64,000 nt of DNA from Nocardia amikacinitolerans NBRC 108937 (GCF_001612615.1 NZ_BDAU01000009.1:248001-312000), one strand, 5' to 3'. Positions 17,390 through 26,417 are shown, counted from the stretch's first letter. A program made the numbers and translations. Notes: a model not told the origin generated them from the sequence alone.

Positions 17390-18745
17390 GTGAGCGTCAT
17401 CGGTACGGAGGTGCTCGAGCGAGACGGCGCGGACGTGGTCGATCCGGCACCGCGGTGGTCGCTACCGGCTCGGATCGGCTTCCGGTTCTGCTTCGTCTAC
17501 CTGATGCTGTTCTGCCTGACGTTCGCGCAGATCCTGTTCGTCTTCACCGGCGTCGCCATGCGCTGGCTGCCGGACTCGGCGATCACGTGGCAGATGAACA
17601 TGGTCGAGCCGGTGGCCAGGTGGACGGGCGAGCACGTCTTCGGCGTCGACGCGGTGATTCACGAGAGCGGCAGCGGCGATCAGACCATCGTCTGGGTGCT
17701 GCTCTTCTGCATGCTGGTCGCGGCAGCCGTCGTCGCCGCGGTGTGGTCGGTGCTCGACCGCCGCCGCGCCGACTACGCGGTCCTCGGCCGCTGGTTCGTC
17801 GTGTTCCTCCGGCTCTGCCTCGGCGGGCAGATGCTGTGGTACGGCTTCGCCAAAGCGGTGCCGAACCAGATGCCCTATCCCTCGCTCACCACCCTGCTCC
17901 AGCCCTACGGCAACCTCAGCATGACCGATGTCCTGTGGAACCAGGTCGGCGCGGCGCCGTCCTACCAGGTGCTGCTCGGCATCGCGGAGGTGCTCGGCGG
18001 TCTGCTGCTGTTCTGGCCGCGCACCGCGACCGTCGGCGCGCTGCTGAGCCTGGTGAGCATGGCGCAGGTCTTCCTGCTGAACATGACCTACGACGTGCCG
18101 GTCAAGATTCTGTCCTTCCACCTGATGTTGATCTCGCTGGTCGTGCTCGCACCGCAGGCTCGGCGCTTGGCGAATGTGCTTGTGCTGGAACGTCCTTCGG
18201 AACCGACCACGCAGCCGTTGCTGTTCCGCTCCGCGCGGGCCAACCGGATCGCCTTGGTGTTGCAGGTGGCGCTCGGCCTGTGGACGTGCTCCGGCGCGGC
18301 GTACACGGCGTGGGAGGGTTGGAACGAATACGGTTACGGCGCACCGAAACCCGCGCTCTACGGGATATGGAACGTCACCGAGTTCACCGTCGACGGTCAC
18401 CCGCTCCCGCCGCTGACGACCGAGCCCACCCGCTGGCAGCGGCTGGTGTTCGACCAGTTCGTCACCAGCTACCAGCGGATGGACGGCACTTTCGTGCCGA
18501 CCATCGCCGACGTCGACACCACCGCGCGCACCATCACGATGACCGCGCCGCCCACCTCGCCGGAGGCTCAGCCGACACCGGTCGCGACGTTCACCTTCGA
18601 GCAGTCCGCACCCGACAGGCTCGCCTTGCGTGGCGATCTCGGCGGCAAACCGGTCACGCTGACGTTGGAAGAGTTCGACCTGGACGAATTCCCGCTGCGC
18701 GGACCGCGGTTCCACTGGATCCAGGAGACTCCGAACCTGAATTGA
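17390..18745 (+). CDS. DoxX-like integral membrane protein
   Basis: A 451-aa protein with several hydrophobic segments: FRFCFVYLMLFCLTFAQILF, VLLFCMLVAAAVVAAVWSVL, LGIAEVLGGLLLFWPRTATV and LMLISLVVLAPQ. The middle region resembles DoxX-type domains (GGQMLWYGFAKAVPNQMPYP). The last ~130 residues after a final helix form a soluble domain (FTVDGHPLPPLT to FHWIQETPNLN). Start GTG 17390 has GAGG 7 nt upstream; longer frames to 17294 lack support. Function unknown, perhaps membrane redox or quinol-related by analogy with DoxX. Confidence 0.7.
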   Translation: MSVIGTEVLERDGADVVDPAPRWSLPARIGFRFCFVYLMLFCLTFAQILFVFTGVAMRWLPDSAITWQMNMVEPVARWTGEHVFGVDAVIHESGSGDQTIVWVLLFCMLVAAAVVAAVWSVLDRRRADYAVLGRWFVVFLRLCLGGQMLWYGFAKAVPNQMPYPSLTTLLQPYGNLSMTDVLWNQVGAAPSYQVLLGIAEVLGGLLLFWPRTATVGALLSLVSMAQVFLLNMTYDVPVKILSFHLMLISLVVLAPQARRLANVLVLERPSEPTTQPLLFRSARANRIALVLQVALGLWTCSGAAYTAWEGWNEYGYGAPKPALYGIWNVTEFTVDGHPLPPLTTEPTRWQRLVFDQFVTSYQRMDGTFVPTIADVDTTARTITMTAPPTSPEAQPTPVATFTFEQSAPDRLALRGDLGGKPVTLTLEEFDLDEFPLRGPRFHWIQETPNLN

Positions 18746-18787
18746 TCCGGGTAGCCGCCATTCGACTACCGTCGACTTCTCCCAGAA

Positions 18788-18831
18788 CTGATCCGGCCGG
18801 GCCAGCCTGTGAGCTGACCCGGCCGGATCAG
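18788..18831. terminator. Bidirectional hairpin terminator
   Basis: A 19-bp stem (18788-18806 with 18813-18831, one mismatch) and a 6-nt loop lie between two convergent genes that end at 18745 and 18852. The strength and position make it a good terminator candidate for both. Confidence 0.75.
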
Positions 18832-18851
18832 CGGGCGGGAGGTCGAGCGGG

Positions 18852-20345
18852 TCAGCCCTTGAGCAGCTCGACCGTGTTCCGTTCGTCCGTGTCCTGTTCG
18901 ACCGCGTCCTGCTCGGTCTCGACCGACTCCTCCGGCGCGTGCGAGCGGCTCGGCAGCAGAACCGCCATCACGATCACAATCAACGCCAGCGCCGCGGAGA
19001 TCCCGAACGCGAGACGCATGCCGTCGAGGTTGGCGGCGACCGGGTCGACGCCTTCATCGATCAGCGTGGTGCTGCGGGCGGACATGACGGTCACGACCAG
19101 GGCGGTGCCGAAGGCCGCGGCGACCTGCTGGAGTGTGCCGAGCATCGAGCTGCCGTGCGAGTAGAGGTGCTGCGGGAGCGCGCCGAGGCCCAGGGTGAAG
19201 ACGGGCGTGAACGCCGCGGCCAGCGCCACCATGAGCAGGATGTGCAGGCCGAGCAGCTGCCAGTACGGCATGCTCATCGAGATCTGGGTGAAACCGGCCA
19301 GGGACGCGGCGATGCCGATCGCGCCCGGGATCACCAGGACGCGGCCGCCGAAGCGGTCGAACAGGCGACCGATGGTCGGGCCGAGCAGACCCATGGCCAG
19401 GCCGCCGGGCATGACGAGCAGGCCCGTCGCGAGCGGGCTCAGGCCGCGCAGGTTCTGCAGGTACAGCGGCAGCAGGATCATCGAGCCGAGCATCGCGAGG
19501 AACGCGATCGACATGAGCAGCAGCGCCTTGGCGTAGGTGCCGATCAGCAGGATGCGCAGATCCAGCAGCGGGGTGCCGGTGCGCTGCAGCCGCAGCTGAC
19601 GGGCGGCGAACACGCCGATGAGGGCGAGTCCGACGGCGACGATCAGCGCGGGGGCGGCGACGTTGTCCGCCTCGAACCGGCTGAGTCCGTACACCAGGCT
19701 GCCGAAGCCGATGGCGGCCAACGCCACGCTGGACACGTCGATCGCGCCGGTCTGCGGTTCGCCGATGTTCTCGAGTCGCCGCAGTCCCAGCCAGGTGACC
19801 GCGCCCGCGATCGGCAGCACCAGCACGAACAGCCAGCGCCACGAGCCGACCTGCAACACCAGTCCGGACAGGACCGGTCCCATGGCGGGTGCCACGGAGA
19901 TGGCGAGGGTGACGTTGCCCATGACCCGTCCGCGATCGTGCTCTGGCACCACCGTCATCAGCGTGGTCATCAGCAGCGGCATCATGACCGCGGTGCCGCC
20001 CGCCTGGACGATCCGCCCGAGCAGCAGCACCTCGAACGTCGGGGCGACGGCGGACAGCGCGGTGCCCGCGAGGAAGACACCCATCGCGATCGCGTAGGCG
20101 ACGCGGGTGGTGACCCGCTGCAGGAACCAGCCGGTGGCCGGGATGACGGCCGCCATGGTGAGCATGAACGCGGTGGAAACCCACTGCGCCGACCGCTCGG
20201 TGACCTCGAGATCGGCCATCAGACGCGGGATCGCGTTGATCATGATGGTCTCGTTGAGGATGACAACGAAGGTCGCGAGCACCAAGAGGAGGATGACGGT
20301 CGGCGTCCGCCGCCCGGTCGGACTGGCGGATGGGACGGCTGACAT
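18852..20345 (-). CDS. MFS drug:H+ antiporter, DHA2 (EmrB/QacA) family
   Basis: A 497-aa transporter with about 14 hydrophobic segments. DHA2 markers are the helix-1 motif VILNETIMINAIPRLMADL, the motif-A-like loop after helix 2, and GRIVQAGGTAVMMPLLMTTL. The final ~35 residues are acidic (EESVETEQDAVEQ). ATG 20345 has GGAGG 7 nt upstream. Likely an exporter of lipophilic compounds; substrate unknown. No TetR-type regulator is adjacent. Confidence 0.88.
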   Translation of the reverse strand: MSAVPSASPTGRRTPTVILLLVLATFVVILNETIMINAIPRLMADLEVTERSAQWVSTAFMLTMAAVIPATGWFLQRVTTRVAYAIAMGVFLAGTALSAVAPTFEVLLLGRIVQAGGTAVMMPLLMTTLMTVVPEHDRGRVMGNVTLAISVAPAMGPVLSGLVLQVGSWRWLFVLVLPIAGAVTWLGLRRLENIGEPQTGAIDVSSVALAAIGFGSLVYGLSRFEADNVAAPALIVAVGLALIGVFAARQLRLQRTGTPLLDLRILLIGTYAKALLLMSIAFLAMLGSMILLPLYLQNLRGLSPLATGLLVMPGGLAMGLLGPTIGRLFDRFGGRVLVIPGAIGIAASLAGFTQISMSMPYWQLLGLHILLMVALAAAFTPVFTLGLGALPQHLYSHGSSMLGTLQQVAAAFGTALVVTVMSARSTTLIDEGVDPVAANLDGMRLAFGISAALALIVIVMAVLLPSRSHAPEESVETEQDAVEQDTDERNTVELLKG

Positions 20346-20866
20346 CGGTTACCTCCGGGGTGTTCGTGAACGAAAGACGTGGGGTGGTCTTGGCCGAGTC
20401 GCCAACCGAGTGTCTCGGCCTACAGGAGAAGAGACGGGAATGGTTCGGTCAACTCATCGGGCCGCGCCAGTGTTCCAGTCGCCTCCGACAAGAATCAGCC
20501 GATTTTTCCGCGGCCACCATTCGGAAACCCGCCGGGAAAGGTCTGTTCACCAGCGACTTTCGCGAATATCTTGCCGCTGACGTGACGCTCGTCACTGCGC
20601 CTGCCCATCGCCGCGCGAACTTCCCCGATGCGGTCGAGCCGGCGAACCCGACTGCTGCGCGCACTGGACAACGCAGGCGCAGCTCACCGCCTCCCGCGTC
20701 CAAGGCTCACCGCGCCTTGGCATCCCGGCGCGGCTGTGCCGGGAGCCACCGTGTCGTCTCGCTTCTCACCGACCGAGACTCGCCGCGGTGCGCTAACGCT
20801 CCAGTTCGGCGCGATTCGCGCCTCTGATTGCCGGTGCGTCGCGGGCAGGCCGTAGGCTCGAACACT
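20346..20866. other. Intergenic region between divergent transporter and cobA
   Basis: About 520 bp, locally less GC-rich around 20500-20590, without a frame that has both a ribosome site and protein-like composition. The right end holds TAGGCT 20853-20858, a candidate -10 box 8 nt before the cobA GTG. Confidence 0.45.
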
Positions 20867-22132
20867 GTGCCGAACACGTCAGACAACGCCGAGGAACAGG
20901 CGGTATCCCAGTCCGTCGCCCAGCCGACGGGCGACCCGAACTACCTGGTGGGGCTCGATCTGAACGGCCGCCGCGTCGTCGTGATCGGCGGCGGAACGGT
21001 GGCCCAGCGCAGGCTCGGCCTGCTCATCGCCTCCGGTGCCGACGTGCACGTCATCAGCCGTGAGGTCACCCCGGCGGTCGAGGGTATGGCCACTTCCGGG
21101 CAACTCACCGTCACGCTGCGCGCCTACGCCGACGGCGATTTGGACGGCGCGTGGTACGCGATCGCCTGCACCGACGAACCCGAGACGAACGCCGCCGTCG
21201 TCGAGGAGGCCAACCGGCGCCGCGTGTTCTGCGTGCGCGCCGATGTCGCCCGGCTCGGCACCGCGGTCACCCCCGCCACCGCCCGCTACGACGGTCTGAC
21301 CCTGGGCGTGCTCGCCAGCGGACAGCACCGTCGCTCGGCCGCGGTGCGCACCGCCCTGCTCGAGGCGCTGCAATCCGGTGTGGTGACCGATGATTCGTCG
21401 CCGGTGACGCCCGGCGTCGCGCTGGTCGGCGGCGGACCCGGCGACCCGGACCTGATCACCGTGCGCGGCCGCAGGCTGCTGGCGCGGGCGAACCTGGTCG
21501 TCGCCGACCGCCTCGCGCCCCCGGAGTTGCTCGCCGAACTCGGACCCGACGTCGAGGTCGTCGACGCGGCGAAGATCCCGTACGGCCGCGCGATGGCGCA
21601 GGAGGCGATCAACGCCACGCTCATCGAGGGCGCCAAGGCGGGCAAGTTCGTGGTGCGGCTCAAGGGCGGCGACCCGTACGTGTTCGGTCGCGGGTACGAG
21701 GAGCTGGAGGCCTGCGTGGAGGCGGGCATTCCGGTGACCGTCGTGCCCGGTGTCACCAGCCCCATTTCGGTGCCCGCCGCCGCGGGCATCCCGGTGACCC
21801 ACCGCGGCGTCACGCACGAGTTCGTGGTGGTCAGCGGGCATGTCGCGCCGGACCATCCGGATTCGCTGGTGGATTGGCCCGCATTGGCAAGGCTGCGCGG
21901 CACCCTCGTGCTGATGATGGCGGTGGAGCGGATCGAGCAGTTCGCCGCCGCATTGCTGGACGGCGGACGTCCCGCCGATACCCCCGCCACCGTCATCCAG
22001 GAGGGCACACTGCGCACCCAGCGGGTGCTGCGCGCGGACCTCGGCACCGTGGCCGCGCGCGTCCGCGAGGAGGGCATCCGCCCGCCCGCGATCGTGGTGA
22101 TCGGCCCGACCGCCGGGTTCTCGGCGAAATAG
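20867..22132 (+). CDS. cobA: Fused precorrin-2 dehydrogenase / uroporphyrinogen-III C-methyltransferase
   Basis: A 421-aa bifunctional enzyme at the branch to sirohaem and cobalamin. The N-terminal SirC-like NAD domain (~residues 20-160) has GRRVVVIGGGTVAQRRLGLL. The C-terminal SUMT domain (~185-415) has VALVGGGPGDPDLITVRGRR, VRLKGGDPYVFGRG and GIPVTHRG. It is arranged like a CysG without ferrochelatase-specific features that I can confirm. Start GTG 20867 is leaderless-like (TAGGCT, 8 nt). The M. tuberculosis equivalent (Rv2847c, cysG) lies between cobB and efpA, as here. Confidence 0.93.
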   Translation: MPNTSDNAEEQAVSQSVAQPTGDPNYLVGLDLNGRRVVVIGGGTVAQRRLGLLIASGADVHVISREVTPAVEGMATSGQLTVTLRAYADGDLDGAWYAIACTDEPETNAAVVEEANRRRVFCVRADVARLGTAVTPATARYDGLTLGVLASGQHRRSAAVRTALLEALQSGVVTDDSSPVTPGVALVGGGPGDPDLITVRGRRLLARANLVVADRLAPPELLAELGPDVEVVDAAKIPYGRAMAQEAINATLIEGAKAGKFVVRLKGGDPYVFGRGYEELEACVEAGIPVTVVPGVTSPISVPAAAGIPVTHRGVTHEFVVVSGHVAPDHPDSLVDWPALARLRGTLVLMMAVERIEQFAAALLDGGRPADTPATVIQEGTLRTQRVLRADLGTVAARVREEGIRPPAIVVIGPTAGFSAK

Positions 22133-22206
22133 CCCCGATCGACCCGGTTCGGCCTTCACTGCGGCCGGGGGCGACGCGCCTCGGCTATCAATTACAGTGA
22201 CTCCCT

Positions 22207-23691
22207 GTGCTCCAGAATCCCGCTGCGACGATGCAGTACCCGGTAACGCAGCGGGCCTTCGGGCTCGCGATCCTAGTCTTGAGCGGGCTGCAGCTCATGG
22301 TCGTGCTCGACGGCACGGTGGTGATCTTCGCGCTGCCGCGTCTGCAGGATCAGATGGGACTGACCAGCGCGGGCAGCGCGTGGACGGTCACCTCCTACGG
22401 CCTCACCTTCGCAGGCCTCATGCTGCTCGGCGGCAGGCTCGGCGACGCCTTCGGCCGCAAACGCATGCTGATCTACGGCGTCGGCCTGTTCACAGTGGCC
22501 TCGCTGGCGTGCGGGCTCGCCCAGGGGCCGGCGATGCTGATCGCGTCCCGCGCGGTGCAGGGCGCGGGCGCGGCGGTCGCGGCGCCAGCCGCATTGGCCC
22601 TGGTCGCAACGACTTTCGCGCCAGGTAAGGCGAGGAATCAGGCGATCGCGATCGTCGGCTCGATGGTCGGCATCGGCTCGGTCGGCGGCCTCGTGGTCGG
22701 CGGCGCGCTGACGCAGCTGTCCTGGCGTTGGATCTTCCTGATCAACGTGCCGATCGGCCTGCTCATCGTGCTCGGCGCGGTGTATTGCCTGTCCGACACC
22801 GCACATCACCGCGTGACACTCGACGTGCGTGGCGCCGTGCTAGGCACCCTGGCCTGCGCCGCCATCGTCTTCGGCGCCACCGAGGGGCCCGCGATGGGCT
22901 GGAGCAGCCCGATCATCATCGGCTCCCTGATCGGCGGCGCGGTGCTGCTCGTGGTGTTCGTGCTCGCCGAGCGCAATGTCGACAATCCGCTGCTGCCGTG
23001 GTCGCTGTTCGACAGCCGCGACCGCGTCACCACCTTCGTGCTGATCCTGCTCGCCGGCGGCGTGCTCGGCGCGATGACCTACTTCGTCGCGCAGTTCCTG
23101 CAGAACGTCGTCGGCTACGGACCGCTGGAAGCGGGTGTCGCCTCGATCCCGTTCACCATCGGCATCGGCCTCGGCGGGGCGATGGCCTCGAAGCTGGCGA
23201 TGATGGTCGCACCGCGCGGGCTGCTCGCGAGCTCGGCCGTGGTGCTCGCCCTCGGCCTGCTGTTCGGTTCGACGCTGGAAGGCGACGTGACCTATTGGCC
23301 GACGCTACTGATCCTGCTGATCGTCATCGGTTTCGGCGTCGGCGTCGCGATGGTTGTCGCGCCGCTGTGCGTACTGGTCGGCGTGCCGCCCAACGACATC
23401 GGCCCGCTCGCCGCGGTGGGGCAGATGTTCATGAACCTCGGCACGCCGCTGGCGATCGGCGTCCTCACCCCGATCGCGGTCTCGCGCACGCTGTCGCTCG
23501 GCGGCAAGACCGGTAAAGCCTCGGACATGAACGCGACGGAGATCGTCGCGCTCGGCAGCGGATACACGCTCGTGCTCGCGGTCTGCGCGGGCGTCGCGGT
23601 GGTGATCGGCTTGATCGCGTTGACGCTGCGGTTCACGCCGCAGCAGGTCGCGCAGGCCCACCACGCCCAGGAAGAAGCGCAGCGGGCCTGA
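22207..23691 (+). CDS. efpA: EfpA-like MFS efflux transporter
   Basis: A 494-aa DHA2-type pump with about 14 helices. It shares EfpA features: GLQLMVVLDGTVVIFALPRLQ in helix 1, MLLGGRLGDAFGRKRM (motif A), LVATTFAPGKARNQAIAI, GLVVGGALTQLSWRWIFLIN and the C-terminal FTPQQVAQAH. Position between the SUMT gene and (after the element) proS matches M. tuberculosis Rv2847c-efpA-proS. EfpA is tied to lipid handling and drug tolerance in mycobacteria; the role here is by analogy. GTG 22207 has TACAGT ending 8 nt upstream. Confidence 0.85.
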   Translation: MLQNPAATMQYPVTQRAFGLAILVLSGLQLMVVLDGTVVIFALPRLQDQMGLTSAGSAWTVTSYGLTFAGLMLLGGRLGDAFGRKRMLIYGVGLFTVASLACGLAQGPAMLIASRAVQGAGAAVAAPAALALVATTFAPGKARNQAIAIVGSMVGIGSVGGLVVGGALTQLSWRWIFLINVPIGLLIVLGAVYCLSDTAHHRVTLDVRGAVLGTLACAAIVFGATEGPAMGWSSPIIIGSLIGGAVLLVVFVLAERNVDNPLLPWSLFDSRDRVTTFVLILLAGGVLGAMTYFVAQFLQNVVGYGPLEAGVASIPFTIGIGLGGAMASKLAMMVAPRGLLASSAVVLALGLLFGSTLEGDVTYWPTLLILLIVIGFGVGVAMVVAPLCVLVGVPPNDIGPLAAVGQMFMNLGTPLAIGVLTPIAVSRTLSLGGKTGKASDMNATEIVALGSGYTLVLAVCAGVAVVIGLIALTLRFTPQQVAQAHHAQEEAQRA

Positions 23692-23747
23692 GCTCGCGTG
23701 CGGCCACTTCGTGCGAGTGACGCGTGGCCCGAGTTCGATTCCGGGGC

Positions 23748-24161
23748 TCAGAGCCGTCCGGCCACCTTGCGCGGAGTGACGCGGACGATGACGCGCTCGG
23801 CGTCCTCGGCAGAGGCCGGGTTGAAGTCCGCGTAGTTCTTGCCCGTGTACTTCAGCGCCAGCTCGTCGGGCAGGGTCTTGTCCGGATCGGGCGTCAGCGT
23901 GGCGGTGCCGCGGATCTCGGCGTAGACGTAGGGGTTCTCCGGCGGGTTGATCAGCACCGTCACCCGCGGATCCCTGGCCAGATTCTTCGCCTGCTGACGC
24001 TCCACCGTCGTGGAGAACAGCAGATCGTCGCCGTCACGCTTCACCCAGATCACGGTGAGATGAGGTTGCCCGTTCGCGCCGACGGTGGCCACGGTGGCGA
24101 ACACGTTCGACTCGTCGAGGTATTTCTTCAGGTCGTCGGAGAGCACAGCTGTACCGGTCAT
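23748..24161 (-). CDS. PPOX-class (pyridoxamine-phosphate-oxidase-fold) flavin/F420 oxidoreductase
   Basis: A 137-aa split-barrel protein. It starts DLKKYLDESNVFATVATVGANGQPHLTVIWVKRDGDDLLF, the cofactor-binding strand-turn of the TIGR03618-type PPOX family, and continues NLARDPRVTVLINPP. Whether F420, FMN or haem is bound cannot be told from sequence. ATG 24161 starts the domain; ATG 24194 in frame would add 11 residues. Neither has a strong ribosome site. Confidence 0.82.
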   Translation of the reverse strand: MTGTAVLSDDLKKYLDESNVFATVATVGANGQPHLTVIWVKRDGDDLLFSTTVERQQAKNLARDPRVTVLINPPENPYVYAEIRGTATLTPDPDKTLPDELALKYTGKNYADFNPASAEDAERVIVRVTPRKVAGRL

Positions 24162-24327
24162 GTACCAGGGGAACACGTGCGGGCGTCCGGGCATTCCGTC
24201 GCGTCCGAAACCCGCGCCTCGGACCCGTCGGTTCTCGAGTTCGCTTGTCTCAGTGAGGCTTCAGCGGAACCGCTCGACACGTCGATGGCGCCGAACCTTG
24301 GGCGGAGCCGACCGCGAACATGGAAGA

Positions 24328-24352
24328 CCCGGGGGCTTTGCCCGCCCCCGGG
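24328..24352. terminator. Strong GC hairpin
   Basis: Perfect 9-bp stem CCCGGGGGC/GCCCCCGGG with a 7-nt loop. It lies upstream of the PPOX gene and downstream of the interrupted gene's 3' part, both leftward, so it may insulate them. Confidence 0.5.
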
Positions 24353-24445
24353 CCTCGGTGTGCCGCCCATGTCGCCTACCGGTATCGGTGGGATCGGATC
24401 ACTCTCACCGCGACGCGTCCTACGTTTGGACCACCTCCGCATGGG

Positions 24446-24475
24446 CGCGGAGAGCGGGTTTTGAACCCGCACCTC
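24446..24475 (-). other. tRNA 3'-half-like remnant (T-arm plus acceptor strand)
   Basis: On the minus strand, GAGGT is followed by a perfect 5-bp T-stem (GCGGG/CCCGC) around the 7-nt loop TTCAAAA, then TCTCCGC as a possible 3' acceptor strand. No matching GCGGAGA 5' strand, D-arm or anticodon arm is found upstream, so it is not a complete tRNA. It could be the scar of an older integration or a chance structure. Confidence 0.35.
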
Positions 24476-24550
24476 GTCACTTCGCGTCCTCTCCTCGCGA
24501 ACCGGTCGTCGGCGGCGAATACTCAATCTGGAGCGATAGTCTGAGTTTTC

Positions 24551-24584
24551 GCCACGGCCCGCCGCTCGGCGGCAGGCCCGTGGC
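24551..24584 (-). terminator. Terminator-like hairpin after the interrupted host gene
   Basis: Stem GCCACGG/CCGTGGC with an inner GCCG/CGGC hairpin, about 70 bp beyond the stop codon of the leftward 3' gene fragment (24657). In the un-interrupted chromosome it would terminate that host gene. Confidence 0.55.
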
Positions 24585-24656
24585 CTTCAGGCTGATCTTC
24601 AGGTTGAGCTTGCGCTCTTCGCGCATCCCCCGCGGCGCGGGGGAGTTCTCGGGATA

Positions 24657-24821
24657 TCAGCGGAACAGGTAGTCGAAGATCACCTTGCCGGTCTTGCGGT
24701 CGGTGACCTCGGTGGCATTGGCCTCCTCGCGGGCGAACTTCACCGCTTGCGCCAGCTTCTCGATCCGGCCGACCACCTCGTTGACCCGCCGCGCGGGCAG
24801 CGCGCCGGAGAACTTCACCGT
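24657..24821 (-). pseudogene. 3' part of the DUF7873-type host gene, cut off by the element
   Basis: Reading leftward from the ACCGT junction, the frame gives VKFSGALPARRVNEVVGRI, then EKLAQAVKFAREEANATEV and KTGKVIFDYLFR followed by TGA (24659-24657). This is the missing C-terminus of the gene whose 5' part is at 41103-41674 on the same strand. The fragment now has no start of its own. Joined at ACCGT the two parts give 732 nt, exactly 244 codons. The family name is from memory. Confidence 0.85.
24817..24821. other. Left attachment junction (attL core)
   Basis: ACCGT (ACGGT on the minus strand) between element DNA on the right and the 3' part of the split host gene on the left. AAGTTCTCC flanks the core on both sides in minus-strand reading, so the junction has local direct symmetry. 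Confidence 0.8.
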
Positions 24822-24851
24822 GGAGAACTTCAGTTAGGGGGTGCATCGTCG

Positions 24852-24863
24852 TACGCTGGCTGT
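24852..24863 (+). promoter_or_regulatory. Candidate -10 box of the integrase, leaderless
   Basis: TACGCT at 24852-24857 ends 6 nt before the integrase ATG. It lies only about 30 bp inside the left junction, so DNA upstream of the promoter is host sequence when integrated and the element's right end when circular. Confidence 0.55.
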
Positions 24864-26417
24864 ATGCCATTGAATCCCAAGGATTTTCCCGATCTGGAAG
24901 CGTGGATCTACGGCCGGAACTCGCAGGACAAGAACAAGGGTCTGTCTGTGCCGCAGCAGGTGCGTTGGGGCCGAGGGGAGTGCGAGCGGTTCGGTTGGAC
25001 GGTGGGGAAGGTGATCACCGACACCGATATCGGGGCGACCCGCCATACCGTCAAGCAGCGACCCGGCTATCAGGAGTTGACTGCTGGACTGGGGGAGCGG
25101 GCTCCGGAAGGCAGGCGACGTGTGCTCGTCACGCGGTCGTCGTCGCGGGCGAATCGTCAGTTGCTCGACTTTGCGACCTTGCGTGAGATGTGCGCTCGAC
25201 TGGGGGTGTACTGGTACTCCGGTGGCCAGCTCTACGACATGGACAACCCGCAGGATCGGCGCATCCTCGCTCAGGAGGCTGTAGACAACGAGTACGGGCC
25301 GGAACAGAACCGGTTCGATTCCATGCAGCAACTCAGACAGAACTTTCTCGACGGCAAGCCCCATGGGAAAGAGGCTTTCGGATACGAGATGGTCTACAAG
25401 CGAGGCAGGGCTGTGGACCGAATCCCCAGCCCAACGAAAGCGCCCATCGTTAGTGAAATGGCCAGGCGCGCATTGGAGCTGGAGAAGGCTTCGAGTATCG
25501 CTCGCTGGTTGACCGAACAGGAAGTGCCGATCCCAAGTGCGGACATCGGGTTGCCTTGCCGGAAATGCTCGGTCACGAAGGGGCGACGTGTTCTCGAGGC
25601 GGTAGACCGTCGTACGTGCCCGTGTGACAAGAGCTGGATGACGCGGTGGGAACACGGAACGGTTCGCAACGTGCTGACGAGTCCGACGATTGCCGGGCTT
25701 CGTGCCCATAAGGACCGCACGACAGGCGTAACCGAGGTGGTACCGGCGACGTGGGAAGCCATCATCTCTATCGAGGATCACCGCCGCTTGGTCGCGTTGC
25801 TGACTGATCCTGCGCGGTCGACCCACACTCGCGGTACGGCTCCCCGCTGGCTGCTCCCCGGCATCCCGCAATGCGGCAAGTGCGGTGGCCGGATCAACTC
25901 GAAGTCCGGCGGTCAGGCAAGAGCACGAGGATACGAATGCGAACGATTCTGCGTGTACCGCACTGCGCAACTGGTAGACGATCTCGTTGAGGAGACCGTG
26001 TTGCGCCGCCTGGAAGATCCCGACCTGTTGGCAGCCCTGACAAGAACCGACGAAGATGCTGCCGCAGCCGCAAAGGAGGCCGAACGACTGCGTGCCGCAT
26101 ACGATCAGTGGATTTCCCAGGCGATCGAGGAAGACTTGTCGCCCGCGGAAATCAAGCAATACAAGACGCGCAAGATGCCTGCCATCAAAGCGGCCGAAGC
26201 CCGTGCGCAGGCGGCATTGCCGATGCCTCATGTCGTGGCTGCCGCTGGACCCGACGCGCGCGCCAAGTGGCACGACGACGAACAAACGCCACTGGCCGCA
26301 AAACGCGACATCATCCGCTCGCTTCTCTCCATCACGATCCATCCGGCAGGCAAGCGCCGAACCTTCGGCGGGCCTGCGGATCTGGATTCCATCGAAATCC
26401 AACGCCTAGTTGCCTGA
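24864..26417 (+). CDS. int: Large serine recombinase (element integrase)
   Basis: A 517-aa site-specific recombinase. The N-terminal resolvase domain has the nucleophile Ser20 in IYGRNSQD and the arginine segment RSSSRANRQLLDF. The recombinase domain follows with KPHGKEAFGYE and SPTIAGLRAHKDR. The zinc ribbon has CGKCGG (Cys337, Cys340) and a later YECERFC pair, then a coiled-coil-like helical stretch (~390-440). Unusual: a second Cys cluster at 232/235 and 252/254 inside the recombinase domain. The gene points away from attL. Its stop abuts the stop of the next, convergent gene in a TGATCA palindrome. Confidence 0.93.
   Translation: MPLNPKDFPDLEAWIYGRNSQDKNKGLSVPQQVRWGRGECERFGWTVGKVITDTDIGATRHTVKQRPGYQELTAGLGERAPEGRRRVLVTRSSSRANRQLLDFATLREMCARLGVYWYSGGQLYDMDNPQDRRILAQEAVDNEYGPEQNRFDSMQQLRQNFLDGKPHGKEAFGYEMVYKRGRAVDRIPSPTKAPIVSEMARRALELEKASSIARWLTEQEVPIPSADIGLPCRKCSVTKGRRVLEAVDRRTCPCDKSWMTRWEHGTVRNVLTSPTIAGLRAHKDRTTGVTEVVPATWEAIISIEDHRRLVALLTDPARSTHTRGTAPRWLLPGIPQCGKCGGRINSKSGGQARARGYECERFCVYRTAQLVDDLVEETVLRRLEDPDLLAALTRTDEDAAAAAKEAERLRAAYDQWISQAIEEDLSPAEIKQYKTRKMPAIKAAEARAQAALPMPHVVAAAGPDARAKWHDDEQTPLAAKRDIIRSLLSITIHPAGKRRTFGGPADLDSIEIQRLVA

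Noticed and set aside
17082-17393. 103-codon frame before the DoxX-like gene
   Set aside because: Low-complexity Gly/Arg/Ser content and no domain; the intergenic DNA itself seems repetitive.
24446-24530. Complete tRNA gene left of the element
   Set aside because: Only T-arm and acceptor-like strand fit; no D-arm, anticodon arm or matching 5' acceptor strand was found on the minus strand.
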